This document shows, piece by piece, positions 16,330 to 24,933 of a stretch of 64,000 bases of DNA (positions within the stretch are counted from its first letter, which is position 1; every line of letters starts with the position of its first letter). The DNA lies in NCBI GenBank assembly GCA_049700455.1, contig JBNAVJ010000001.1, positions 1 to 64,000 of the forward strand, written 5' to 3'. Source of the DNA: JBNAVJ01 sp049700455 (GTDB lineage: Bacteria > Bacteroidota > Ignavibacteria > Tepidaquicellales > Tepidaquicellaceae). The notes beneath the pieces were generated by a model. It was not told where the DNA came from, did no database searches, and saw only the letters and a program-made list of their open reading frames with translations. The position numbers and the translations under genes were made by a program.

Positions 16330-19221
16330 TTAAAGTACAGTTTTTAAATATTGACCTGTATAAGATTCGGGTACTCTGGCAATTTCTTCAGGAGTGCCTT
16401 GAGCTACAATATTTCCGCCCCTGTCACCCGACTCTGGGCCTAAATCAATTATGTAATCGGCACATTTAATAACTTCAAGGTTGTGTTCAACAACAACAAT
16501 TGTATTGCCATTATCAATTAGACGCTGAAAGCACTGTAACAATTTCGAAATGTCATAAAAATGTAATCCCGTTGTAGGTTCATCAAAGATAAAAAGTGTC
16601 CTGAAACTTTCACTTTCATTCAGTAAATGGTAAGCCAGCTTTAATCTTTGAGATTCCCCCCCTGAAAGAGTATTTGCAGCTTGCCCCAACCGAAGATACC
16701 CAAGTCCCACATCATCAAGTATCTGAAGCTTTTTTACAACCCGTGGATATTTCTTGAAAAATTGCAGTGCTTCGGTGACCGTCATTTCAAGTACTTCATA
16801 AATATTTTTAGATTTGTTATCTGCACCTTTGATTTTTATATCTAAAATATTTTTTTTGTATCGCTGTCCATTACAGGCATCACATATAAGGTAAATATCA
16901 GCCATAAATTGCATCTCAATTCGAATTGTACCAGTACCCTCACAAGCTTCACATCTGCCCCCCGGTACATTGAAAGAAAAATATCCGCTCGGATAGCCTC
17001 TCCTTATTGCTTCTGTAGAATCAGCAAATATATTTCTAATTTCATCAAACACCTTAATATATGTTACAGGATTACTACGCGCTGTTTTTCCAATTGGAGT
17101 TTGGTCAACTATTTCAACATTTTGAAAATACTCAATTCCTTCCATTCTGGTATGAGCTCCTATACGTTCCTGATAGAAACCTGATATTCTTTTCTTAACA
17201 CCAGCATACAGAATATTTTCTACTAAAGTACTCTTACCGGAGCCACTTACACCCGTAATACAGGTAAACATATTAATAGGAATATGAACATCTATATTTT
17301 TAAGGTTATTTTCCCTTGCTCCATAAATTGTAATAAACTTAGTTGATGATTTAATTTTCCTTCTGGTCGAAGGAACTTTAATTTTTTCTCTGCCACTCAA
17401 ATATTTCCCTGTTAGAGAATTTTTGTCCTTTAAAATCTCATCATAAGTTCCCTGAAATACAACTTCCCCTCCATATTCACCAGCTAATGGACCCATATCT
17501 ATAATCTGATCAGCTTCCTTAATCATATCCCTATCGTGTTCAACAACAAGAACGGTATTTCCAATATCCCGTAAGGATTTCATAATCTTTACAAGCCGTT
17601 CCGTATCTCTTTGATGTAGTCCAATAGTTGGTTCATCAAGCACATAAATTGAACCAACCAGTGAGGAACCAAGCGAGGTTGATAAATTTATCCTCTGGGC
17701 CTCTCCTCCGGATAGCGTGTTTGAAATTCTATCCAGAGTAAGGTAATCTAATCCAACATCAATAAGATATTTCAGACGTGTATTAATTTCTTCACGTAGC
17801 CTTTCAGAAATCTGACGTTTGTAGTCATCAAGTTTAAGATTAGAAAAGAACTCATAAGCCTGTCCAATAGTCATTCTTACCACATCAAAAATATTTTTTC
17901 CACCAACCCTGACATAAAGAGCTTCCTTTCTAAGGCGAGAACCTCGACAGGCACTACAGGTAGTATAAGCACGGTATCTATTAAGTAGAATTTTATAATG
18001 TAGTTTATAAAGTGCTTCTTTTTCGACAATTTTGAAAAACTTATTTAACCCAATATATTTTTCCCCCCCTTCAAAGACAAATTCTACTTCTTCATCGGTT
18101 AATTCTTTAAAGGGTTTAAAAATATCCACACCATATTCCGGAGCTTCCTTGATTAAATCAGAATAATGCTTGGAATGTTTTGGAGTAGTAAAAACAGCAA
18201 TTGCATTGTCGATAAGTGACCTGTCTTTATCCGGCACAACGAGCTCCATATCTATATCCATTGTTCTACCAAAGCCCTGACATTTTTCACAAGCGCCAAA
18301 TGGGTTATTAAAGGAAAAAAGTCGTGGTTCAGGTTCAATAAATTTCATCCCATCTGCCTCAAAAAATCTACTATAAGATACAACGGTAGATTTTTTTTCC
18401 TTATAGTAAATTACCTTAAGGTAGCCATCTCCTTCCCTAAAAGCAGTTTCTAAAGATTCGTAAATTCTCGATACATCATTAAGAATGTCAGAGTCTTTAA
18501 ATCTAATATCATCAATGATAGTAATAAGCTCATCTGAGAGTAATTTCAAAATTTTTTTTTCAGAATGTTCTGTTAAATCGTATATTTTATCTTTTATGAG
18601 GATTTTATAATATCCCTTCTCTTTTAATATTCTAACTTTATCAAACAATTCTTTTTCAGATTCAAAAGCAAATGCACAACATATTAAAATTCTATCAGGT
18701 GAGTGTTGATTAATTTCTTTAAGAATTGAATCGGGCGTATCTCTCTTTACAAGTCGTCCACTAACTGGTGAGTAAGTATCTCCAATCCGTGCATACAATA
18801 ATCTTAAATAGTCATAAATTTCAGTTGCAGTACCAACAGTGGAACGAGAAGTTTTTCCTCCTGCTTTTTGATCAATAGCCATTGATGGAGCCAATCCGGA
18901 AATATATTCTACCTCGGGTTTATTCATCCGCTCTAAGAACTGGCGGGCATAAGAGGAGAGACTTTCAACATACCGCCGTTGCCCTTCTGCATATATAGTA
19001 TCAAACACAATAGAAGACTTGCCGGAACCACTGACTCCCGTAAATACTATTAATTTATTTTTAGGTATATCTAAATTAATATTTCTCAAGTTATTGACTC
19101 TGGCTCCTCTTATTATAATATAGTGTCTTGGGTCGGGTAAATCAGTGTATATTATTTCTTCTCTGAGTAGATTTTGCGGTAACTCTTCCTGTAGTGTTAT
19201 TTTTCTTATCTGTTTTTTCAT
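16330..19221 (-). CDS. uvrA: Excinuclease ABC subunit A
   Basis: 963 residues, close to the usual ~940. The damage-recognition ATPase of nucleotide excision repair, acting with UvrB and UvrC (not in this window). Two ABC units: first Walker A GVSGSGKSS at 62-70 and LSGGEAQR; second GVSGSGKST and LSGGESQR. Zinc modules are visible as CEKCQGFGR...CSACRGSR in the first half and CEACEGTG...CDACNG in the second. The VESLSSYARQFL and EYISGLAPSMAIDQK blocks are intact. There is no sign of frameshift. It heads an operon with the DUF6132-like protein and TPR kinase. Confidence 0.96.
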   Translation of the reverse strand: MKKQIRKITLQEELPQNLLREEIIYTDLPDPRHYIIIRGARVNNLRNINLDIPKNKLIVFTGVSGSGKSSIVFDTIYAEGQRRYVESLSSYARQFLERMNKPEVEYISGLAPSMAIDQKAGGKTSRSTVGTATEIYDYLRLLYARIGDTYSPVSGRLVKRDTPDSILKEINQHSPDRILICCAFAFESEKELFDKVRILKEKGYYKILIKDKIYDLTEHSEKKILKLLSDELITIIDDIRFKDSDILNDVSRIYESLETAFREGDGYLKVIYYKEKKSTVVSYSRFFEADGMKFIEPEPRLFSFNNPFGACEKCQGFGRTMDIDMELVVPDKDRSLIDNAIAVFTTPKHSKHYSDLIKEAPEYGVDIFKPFKELTDEEVEFVFEGGEKYIGLNKFFKIVEKEALYKLHYKILLNRYRAYTTCSACRGSRLRKEALYVRVGGKNIFDVVRMTIGQAYEFFSNLKLDDYKRQISERLREEINTRLKYLIDVGLDYLTLDRISNTLSGGEAQRINLSTSLGSSLVGSIYVLDEPTIGLHQRDTERLVKIMKSLRDIGNTVLVVEHDRDMIKEADQIIDMGPLAGEYGGEVVFQGTYDEILKDKNSLTGKYLSGREKIKVPSTRRKIKSSTKFITIYGARENNLKNIDVHIPINMFTCITGVSGSGKSTLVENILYAGVKKRISGFYQERIGAHTRMEGIEYFQNVEIVDQTPIGKTARSNPVTYIKVFDEIRNIFADSTEAIRRGYPSGYFSFNVPGGRCEACEGTGTIRIEMQFMADIYLICDACNGQRYKKNILDIKIKGADNKSKNIYEVLEMTVTEALQFFKKYPRVVKKLQILDDVGLGYLRLGQAANTLSGGESQRLKLAYHLLNESESFRTLFIFDEPTTGLHFYDISKLLQCFQRLIDNGNTIVVVEHNLEVIKCADYIIDLGPESGDRGGNIVAQGTPEEIARVPESYTGQYLKTVL

Positions 19222-19311
19222 AAGCTTTAAAGTTAAGAAATCTACACCTAAAAATTAAGGCAACAAATTAGTCCATTCGGAAAGACGGTTATGGGGGTAT
19301 ACTTTGTTAAA

Positions 19312-19845
19312 TTAAAGAAAATACTTACGGGCAAGCATCCATGAAGCAAGGGTCATTCCATCAGAAATTTCATTCTTTATAATTTTTTCTTCAAGTTCTT
19401 CAATTGATAATAGCAGAAGTTCAAATTCTTCCTGTTCATCTTTAGTTTCAGCAGTTGATGGTTTTAAATCCCTTGCAATAAAGACATAACAGATTTCATC
19501 AGAAACCCCGTTATAAGGGACAAAATATCCTACTTTATGGAGTGCTCCCTCATAACTTGTTTCTTCAATCAATTCTTTCCGAGCAATGTCAATGGGGTTT
19601 TCTCCCTTTTTTAAACCACCTCCAGGAAATTCAAGACTAAACTTATCTATTAAATACCTGTATTGATTTACCATTAATATTCTACCATCAGCAGAGACAG
19701 GAACAATAAACACAGAACCAGCCGTATGGACATAATGGTATTCATACGTTTTACCATTGGGAATCTTACACAAATCTAATTTATATGTCCAGAAAGGATT
19801 AGAAAATTTTTCCTCAGAAGAAATCCTGACCCATTTTTTTAGCAT
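19312..19845 (-). CDS. Nudix hydrolase, ADP-ribose pyrophosphatase-like
   Basis: 177 residues. The Nudix box spans about residues 75-97 as GGGLKKGENPIDIARKELIEET, matching Gx5Ex7REUxEE except that the usual Arg is Lys. The upstream region (YHYVHTAGSVFIVPV, VNQYRYLIDKFSLEFPGGG) resembles the NudF/ADP-ribose pyrophosphatase group, which hydrolyses ADP-sugars. Cytoplasmic. Substrate is inferred from overall pattern only. It begins 16 bases after the TetR-family gene on the same strand. Confidence 0.85.
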   Translation of the reverse strand: MLKKWVRISSEEKFSNPFWTYKLDLCKIPNGKTYEYHYVHTAGSVFIVPVSADGRILMVNQYRYLIDKFSLEFPGGGLKKGENPIDIARKELIEETSYEGALHKVGYFVPYNGVSDEICYVFIARDLKPSTAETKDEQEEFELLLLSIEELEEKIIKNEISDGMTLASWMLARKYFL

Positions 19846-19861
19846 TGTACATTGTATTTAA

Positions 19862-20506
19862 TTAATTTTGTGATTCATCGGTTGGACTTGTCTCTGAAAT
19901 CAATTGTTCACCGGAAGGATATTTTGAGATACCATACTTTATTAGGAATCTAACACTTTCCTTCATATCATTGAGTGAAAGGTTTGACTTATGGGATACC
20001 CAGGTTGATAGTAATTCTCTAAAAGAGCCTATAACAAAATGCCGCATAACCTCCCAGTGAATGTTTTCATAAAAAGTTCCTTCCTTGATACCTTGTTGAA
20101 TAATTTTTTTTGCTAGCTCCAGAAACTTATCATAATAAGGTGTAAATTTCTTGCTCGGGTCAGCATAAAGTTTGCGCTGTTCGTTTGTTATTATTATAGC
20201 AAGGTCAGGATTTTTAGAAAATGTATCAAAAATCAAATCAATCATTAAATCAACTTTATCAGAGGCTTTCAAGTCTGTACGGTCATAAATAAAGAGCAAA
20301 TTTTTGTAGAGTTCTGTCCAGGTCCTGTCGAAAATTCGATAAAGAATATCTTTCTTATCATTATAATAAACATAAATACTTCCAATAGAAACACCAGCGT
20401 TTTGAGCAATCTCCTCAATTCGCGAACGATAAAAACCGTGTATAGCAAAACTTTTCAGAGCTGCATAGAAAATCTTTTCTTCTTTATTACCCTCTTTTTT
20501 TCTCAT
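19862..20506 (-). CDS. TetR/AcrR-family transcriptional regulator
   Basis: 214 residues. N-terminal TetR DNA-binding domain (about 8-58): FYAALKSFAIHGFYRSRIEEIAQNAGVSIGSIYVYYNDKKDILYRIF, with the canonical helix-turn-helix. The C-terminal helical ligand domain resembles the fatty-acid-responsive FadR/YsiA group but the ligand is unknown. It is followed by the Nudix gene. No clear operator palindrome was seen in the 70 AT-rich bases upstream. Confidence 0.88.
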   Translation of the reverse strand: MRKKEGNKEEKIFYAALKSFAIHGFYRSRIEEIAQNAGVSIGSIYVYYNDKKDILYRIFDRTWTELYKNLLFIYDRTDLKASDKVDLMIDLIFDTFSKNPDLAIIITNEQRKLYADPSKKFTPYYDKFLELAKKIIQQGIKEGTFYENIHWEVMRHFVIGSFRELLSTWVSHKSNLSLNDMKESVRFLIKYGISKYPSGEQLISETSPTDESQN

Positions 20507-20575
20507 AGCATTTTATGAATCCTCTTTCAATTTTAAAAAAATCAATAATAATATTCAATCATTTATTAATTCTAT

Positions 20576-20614
20576 AAAAAAAGCTGGGGAGTAAAATACT
20601 CACCAGCTTTTTTT
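20576..20614 (-). terminator. Rho-independent terminator after the OB-like exported protein gene
   Basis: A long stem (A-tract plus GCTGG, then GAGT, with one mismatch) pairs 20576-20592 with 20598-20614 around a short AT loop. Read on the minus strand it ends in a T run, as expected for termination of the gene at 20636-21070. It is near-symmetric and could act in both directions. Confidence 0.8.
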
Positions 20615-20635
20615 CTAAAGGGGAAAATAGGAGAA

Positions 20636-21070
20636 CTATCTTCTGTATGGACAATTCCAACCACGACCTCTTCCATAACCATATCCCCTACCATATCCTC
20701 TGCCCCAGCCTTTTCCTTGTGACCATTTTGGTAATCCGTTATCATCAGCAAACACCATTACTTTTCCAGATTGTTCGATTGTGAATGGAAAAATATCATA
20801 AACTCCGTTAACTTCTTTTACATTCCCTTTTATTGTGGCATTAGAAAGTGACAGGCTATATCCATTCTGATCCCAGTACCAGATAGGTCCTAAATGTACT
20901 CTGTATTCTTTGCCATCATCGGCTTTTAGAACTGCACAGGGTCTTTGATTATCTGTAATAACACCAGACACTGTCTTTACATTATCATTACTCCACATAT
21001 AAGTTGCACGTTGACCAAATACTGTTGTTGCAACAAACATTATCAGGATTACTAACATTAACTTTTTCAT
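20636..21070 (-). CDS. Small exported OB-like protein with Gly/Arg/Tyr tail
   Basis: 144 residues. Signal peptide to about residue 19 (MKKLMLVILIMFVATTVFG). The body (about 30-105) has an OB-like small-barrel pattern: VKTVSGVITD..., AVLKADDGKEYRVHLGP, ATIKGNVKEVNG, similar to bacterial DUF5666/NirD-like OB proteins. The last ~28 residues are repetitive Gly-Arg-Tyr-Trp ending GWNCPYRR. It has a strong GGAGGT ribosome site 8 bases before the ATG and a consensus sigma-54 promoter. It likely belongs to the same envelope or redox regulon as the cytochrome operon upstream. Function unknown. Confidence 0.75.
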   Translation of the reverse strand: MKKLMLVILIMFVATTVFGQRATYMWSNDNVKTVSGVITDNQRPCAVLKADDGKEYRVHLGPIWYWDQNGYSLSLSNATIKGNVKEVNGVYDIFPFTIEQSGKVMVFADDNGLPKWSQGKGWGRGYGRGYGYGRGRGWNCPYRR

Positions 21071-21113
21071 TTTTTTTACCTCCGTAAATTTTAGTTTATC
21101 GTTTTCTTATAAC

Positions 21114-21130
21114 ATGCAATTATCGTGCCA
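21114..21130 (-). promoter_or_regulatory. Sigma-54 (-24/-12) promoter of the OB-like protein gene
   Basis: On the minus strand the sequence is TGGCAC-GATAA-TTGCAT, an exact match to the sigma-54 consensus (TGGCAC N5 TTGC). The predicted start of transcription is near 21104, giving a 34-base leader with a GGAGGT ribosome site. The NtrC-type activator at 27306-28673 is the obvious candidate regulator. The 15-base core is identical to the site at 28725-28739. Confidence 0.85.
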
Positions 21131-21238
21131 CTTAAAATAGTTGTAAAGAGGTCGTTGAGTGAACTACTATATATCATTCTTCGCCATATTTGTCGCAACC
21201 TGCAAAAATGAACGAATCATAAACAAAACTTTGTTCCA

Positions 21239-22393
21239 TCAAAAGGCAGTAAACAGTCCCAACGAGACTCGTGATGTTTTAGTTTCCTTCAAATACGAAT
21301 ATTCACCTATTAATCTGATATTTCTTGCAATTAAATAGGTCAAATTCGCTGTATAACTTTCATAGTTAAGGTAACTTTTATCAGAGCTGATTTTATTAAA
21401 TAACAGGGTAGCAAGCCACTTGCTTTTATCCCCTTTTGGAGCAAGAACAAGTTCTACAAACCCCCCCTGTGTTTTTGCTTTATTTGTTGTGCCAACAAGC
21501 AGGTCAGGATTGTTATCATTTCTGTAAAGGTATTGTACATTTAGTTGTATAGGTTCCAGATCAATGGTGGCATCTGCTCCAGCCATCCAGAGTTCATTGC
21601 GGGTTGAATCAAAATCCTCCTTTCCATAATAACCAAATGTTCCTACTCGCACATTCTTATTTAGTCTTTGGGATAATCTTAGAAGCACATTTTTATTATT
21701 GTCATTATCAAAGATATCTTCTGTATCAATTCCATTGCCATTAACAATTTCTGCAACAATATCAGTATTTGTAGGCAAGGTATAATTTAGCATAATACCT
21801 CTTTCATATTTTAAAGTTGCAAGACTATACCCTACTCGTGTAGAATATATTTTGTAATCCTCAAGCTCAAGTCTCAATTCTCTTTTAAAAAGAGGATCAG
21901 ATGCTTGAAATTGTCCCACGTATGCATCAAGCCCAGTTTTTGCAATATCATTAAACATTACATAGGCATCTTCAATGCCTGCAAGCTTACCCCTTTCGCT
22001 GATAAAGAAATAAAAGTAATAAGAAACATTTTTAAAAATATTACCACCCGATAGGAACTTTAAAATGTAAGGAGTCTTAAAATCCCCATTAACCGTTGTT
22101 CCATTTTCATATTGACCCCATAGTTCAAACCTCAATGCTATTGGTAATTCTCTCATAAGCAAAAGTTCATCATCACCAGTATTTCTAAAAAACCGTACGG
22201 GTTCTTTATCCTTCAACTGAAATCCATTAGAAGCAAATTCTTCACCATATGGTTTTAACTTTGGTGCAGCAAGATGGCAAACATTACAGGACATATTGTA
22301 TTTTCGTGCAAACGCTGGAATAGAAAAAGTTTCGCTTGTAAATAGTAGTATTAAATTTAACACTAATATTGTTTTTAAAATTGAGTTTTGCAT
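21239..22393 (-). CDS. Cyc2-like fused monoheme cytochrome-porin
   Basis: 384 residues from the ATG at 22393, which has an AGGAGA ribosome site. A signal peptide (about 1-24) is followed at once by a heme motif: IPAFARKYNMSCNVCH (Cys36, Cys39, His40) then P.L..YG..F..NGF. This arrangement closely resembles the N-terminus of Cyc2-type iron oxidases (FARQTG..C..CH). The rest is alternating beta-strands ending in a C-terminal Phe (LGLFTAF), as in outer-membrane barrels. It would pass electrons across the outer membrane through a heme placed in the pore. It lies 15 bases downstream of the multiheme cytochrome gene. Broader single-heme porin families exist, so iron oxidation itself is inference. 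Confidence 0.78.
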   Translation of the reverse strand: MQNSILKTILVLNLILLFTSETFSIPAFARKYNMSCNVCHLAAPKLKPYGEEFASNGFQLKDKEPVRFFRNTGDDELLLMRELPIALRFELWGQYENGTTVNGDFKTPYILKFLSGGNIFKNVSYYFYFFISERGKLAGIEDAYVMFNDIAKTGLDAYVGQFQASDPLFKRELRLELEDYKIYSTRVGYSLATLKYERGIMLNYTLPTNTDIVAEIVNGNGIDTEDIFDNDNNKNVLLRLSQRLNKNVRVGTFGYYGKEDFDSTRNELWMAGADATIDLEPIQLNVQYLYRNDNNPDLLVGTTNKAKTQGGFVELVLAPKGDKSKWLATLLFNKISSDKSYLNYESYTANLTYLIARNIRLIGEYSYLKETKTSRVSLGLFTAF

Positions 22394-22407
22394 AGTTTTT
22401 TCTCCTA

Positions 22408-23760
22408 TCAATCTACTATTGATATTTTTGTTTGGTGGTAATTAATTACAATAGTTTCAATTTCATCGTCCGGAACACCAAGAAACTTTGCTACTGCAGT
22501 TGGGAGTCTTTGATAGTTCAGGACTGCTGTAACTACAAGATCTCCCGGTTCAACATTATCAGGCACAGTCCAGGTATAAGTTTCAACCTTTGCCTCCCGC
22601 GGTCCAATTCTGTAATCAACCCCAAGAAAGGCTGTATTCCATTGCATTATTGTCATTCTTCCCTGAGGATCAAAGTAAGGTAGCCTGAAAATTCTATCTC
22701 CTACAGGAACAGCATCTCTCAGTACGCCTTTGAAATCAGGAATATTTAAAGGGATACCCATATCCTGATACGCCAGTGAACTATCAGCTATTGTATATTC
22801 TTCTCCCTTGAATCCCTTTCTGTCAACTTTTAAGTGGTAAATGTTCCCTTTTGAATCTTTTGCTTCAACATGTAACCAGAGCATTCGTTCTTCAGCTGAA
22901 CCAGTTGGAATCTTGTGTCCTGCTTTTGTATTATATAATACAACTGTAAACTTAACCTGTTCACCTGGTTCAACTTCTCTCGTATCTGGATGAATCCTTA
23001 ATTCAACAGTTCCTCGTAATTTCCCTGGATCATGTGCCCCGTGAAAAAGGTGTTGAGCGACATCAGGATAATACTCTCCCATATCTGCAAGCTTTCCAGG
23101 CGCTTTTGGCATATGACAGGTTTGGCACTGTATCCCTTCCTTTGCATAGGGTCCCTCTCTCCATTCAAGCTGGGTTGATTTAACCCATACACCATAGGGT
23201 GATTGTTCATTGTGACAGGTGCCGCAAAACTCAGCCTTTTTAAGAAAATCATTTTTCTGAATTTGATGAGCAGGAGAAGTGCCGGTAGCACGTGTTCCAT
23301 ATTTAAGAATCCCGGGTCTTGAAATATAATTATAATTAAAAGGAGTATCTCCAGAAAATCCATAAATTGTATGACATACATCGCAACTTACAGATTCATT
23401 AGCGCGTGAGTTGAGTTCAGGTTTGGGAGGTGGTACATCACCACTTAAAAAAGCAGTCGGAGCATGACATCCATTACATCCGGCTTTAACACCTGCAACT
23501 TTTGGGTCTTTTTCAGCATGGGGAACAGCAAGTTTGAAATATTCAATTTCATCCCAATGATGAGTATATGCCTGTGACATCATCATTTGTATCCACTGCT
23601 GGTAAATATCAGTATGACAAGATGTCCCGCAGACTTGTGGCTTTTCAAAATTGTCATACTTAAAAATACCAAATGCCTCATCCCCTGCTTTTGTGTTTTG
23701 TGCATAAATAAATACAAGAGGAAATACTAAAAAGATAATAACAAATAGTGTCTGTTTCAT
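22408..23760 (-). CDS. Exported multiheme cytochrome c (four CXXCH plus one CX3CH)
   Basis: 450 residues from the ATG at 23760 (GGGAG ribosome site upstream; an earlier in-frame start lacks support). Signal peptide cut near residue 20. Heme motifs: CGTSCH at 44-49 (three-residue spacing), CNGCH at 95-99, CDVCH at 126-130, CGTCH at 179-183, CQTCH at 212-216. The C-terminal half (from about 230) is heme-free and beta-rich with the NTKAGHKIPTG motif seen in cytochrome c554-like multiheme proteins. It is probably a periplasmic electron carrier that exchanges electrons with the downstream cytochrome-porin. Part of the sigma-54 operon. Confidence 0.88.
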   Translation of the reverse strand: MKQTLFVIIFLVFPLVFIYAQNTKAGDEAFGIFKYDNFEKPQVCGTSCHTDIYQQWIQMMMSQAYTHHWDEIEYFKLAVPHAEKDPKVAGVKAGCNGCHAPTAFLSGDVPPPKPELNSRANESVSCDVCHTIYGFSGDTPFNYNYISRPGILKYGTRATGTSPAHQIQKNDFLKKAEFCGTCHNEQSPYGVWVKSTQLEWREGPYAKEGIQCQTCHMPKAPGKLADMGEYYPDVAQHLFHGAHDPGKLRGTVELRIHPDTREVEPGEQVKFTVVLYNTKAGHKIPTGSAEERMLWLHVEAKDSKGNIYHLKVDRKGFKGEEYTIADSSLAYQDMGIPLNIPDFKGVLRDAVPVGDRIFRLPYFDPQGRMTIMQWNTAFLGVDYRIGPREAKVETYTWTVPDNVEPGDLVVTAVLNYQRLPTAVAKFLGVPDDEIETIVINYHQTKISIVD

Positions 23761-23791
23761 ATTGCTACTCCCTTTTAGTTTAAAATAAAAG

Positions 23792-24541
23792 TTAATCGAA
23801 ATTTGTTTCAAGAAGTTGATACATCGAATGCATATGTTCGACAGCCCGATCTATTTTTTGGGGATCATTAGTCTCAAGCACTGATTTAAGTTCTTTGGTT
23901 GAGATTAATAAATTCTCAGCAGCTTTTTTAAAATTATCACTTTTTTCTTTTAGTCTTTTTTGAAGCTTATTTGAAGAAATATTAACAATAGACTCCGCAT
24001 AACTGATAAGGTTATCTATAACGTTTTTGATACTTTCATATTTCTTTTCAGGTAGATACTTATGATAAATAATATAAAGTATCTTATGATAATCATCTAC
24101 TTCTTTAAATACAGGCTTTAGAATCCGTACCATCATTTCAAATTTTGCGTGTAAATCCTCCGCAGCATCAAGCATTTTTTGTGCATCCCCCGAGGAACAG
24201 GCCTCATAATAATTTTCTGCAGCCTTATTAAATTCAACTAAACCTGCTTTCCACTTTGCTTCTTTATCCCGTTGTATTCCTGGCAGATTAGCATTATTTA
24301 TTTTGCTTATGTGTTCTTTTACTTCAGGAACCAATGAAACAAGTTGAACAGTATTTTTTTGAGGCCAGGCTTCGTGCCAGATAATATAAATTACATCATG
24401 AAATTTCATAAGTTCTGGGACTGTCCAATCTATTTCACAGGAATCAACTTCATCTTGAGGTTTTATTGACACCACATCCTGGGAACGAGAAAAAGAAACA
24501 AAAATTGTTAAAAACGTAAAAATAAAGATAAGTTTTCTCAT
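23792..24541 (-). CDS. Exported, internally duplicated His-bearing helical protein
   Basis: 249 residues from the ATG at 24541. Signal peptide to about residue 20. The mature chain is almost entirely helical and consists of two ~104-residue copies. Copy one has FHDVIYIIWHEAWPQK (His48, His56) and DLHAKFEMM (His131); copy two has YHKILYIIYHKYLPEK (His152, His160) and HMHSMYQLL (His238). Each copy also contains FxKAAEN. The conserved His trio and up-down helices suggest two metal- or heme-binding bundles, though there is no CXXCH. I do not recognise the family. It precedes the multiheme cytochrome gene by 31 bases. Confidence 0.8.
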   Translation of the reverse strand: MRKLIFIFTFLTIFVSFSRSQDVVSIKPQDEVDSCEIDWTVPELMKFHDVIYIIWHEAWPQKNTVQLVSLVPEVKEHISKINNANLPGIQRDKEAKWKAGLVEFNKAAENYYEACSSGDAQKMLDAAEDLHAKFEMMVRILKPVFKEVDDYHKILYIIYHKYLPEKKYESIKNVIDNLISYAESIVNISSNKLQKRLKEKSDNFKKAAENLLISTKELKSVLETNDPQKIDRAVEHMHSMYQLLETNFD

Positions 24542-24612
24542 AGGTATTAATTTTTTAGTTAAATTATATAAAACAATTGACGGCAAAAATGACGAAATTT
24601 TTATCTAACTCG

Positions 24613-24903
24613 TCATTCTTGTTGTCCGTATCGATGTCTATATTTCATTCCTCTTCCAAAGTAACACTGTCTTTGTGGATCAAGATAATAGTTACGATTA
24701 CAGTTCCACCTTTGATTCTTTCCTCCACGTGGAGGTGGAACATAATCAGGTACGCTGGTTTTTAAAGTATCGATGCTATGGAATACAGGAATGGTTTGAG
24801 CTTTATTAAGTTCAGGGGTATAGAAGGAAGACCTAAGCAAATAAAAAGAAATTACCCAGATAATAGTAAATACAGGAATCAATATCATAAGAGATTTTTT
24901 CAT
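24613..24903 (-). CDS. Small membrane-anchored protein with WNC tail, unknown function
   Basis: 96 residues from the ATG at 24903 (an upstream TTG at 24906 is also in frame). One N-terminal hydrophobic helix (about 3-25, LMILIPVFTIIWVISFYLL) followed by a linker with PPPRGG and a basic, Cys-containing tail (RWNCNRNYY, RQCYFGRG). It resembles the WNC-ending tail of the protein at 20636-21070. First gene of the cytochrome operon; its start codon lies almost exactly at the predicted sigma-54 transcription start, so the mRNA may be leaderless. It could be a metal- or heme-handling accessory, but this is a guess. Confidence 0.65.
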   Translation of the reverse strand: MKKSLMILIPVFTIIWVISFYLLRSSFYTPELNKAQTIPVFHSIDTLKTSVPDYVPPPRGGKNQRWNCNRNYYLDPQRQCYFGRGMKYRHRYGQQE

Positions 24904-24913
24904 CAACTTTAAT

Positions 24914-24930
24914 GTGCAATTCTTGTGCCA
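24914..24930 (-). promoter_or_regulatory. Sigma-54 (-24/-12) promoter of the cytochrome-porin operon
   Basis: Minus-strand TGGCAC-AAGAA-TTGCAC is an exact match to the sigma-54 consensus. It lies immediately after the stop codon of the serine protease gene. Counting from the GC at -13/-12 puts +1 near 24904, one base before the ATG at 24903. It should drive four genes (24903 to 21239). An NtrC-type activator and kinase lie just upstream. Confidence 0.85.
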
Positions 24931-24933
24931 GAA

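Noticed and set aside
22998..23381. 127-residue ORF in another frame within the multiheme cytochrome
   Set aside because: The main frame has five heme motifs and a conserved C-terminal half; the alternative shows no features.
24370..24395. TGGCAC-like element on the minus strand in the helical protein gene
   Set aside because: No TTGC at the -12 distance (GAAGC then CTGGC), so not a sigma-54 promoter.
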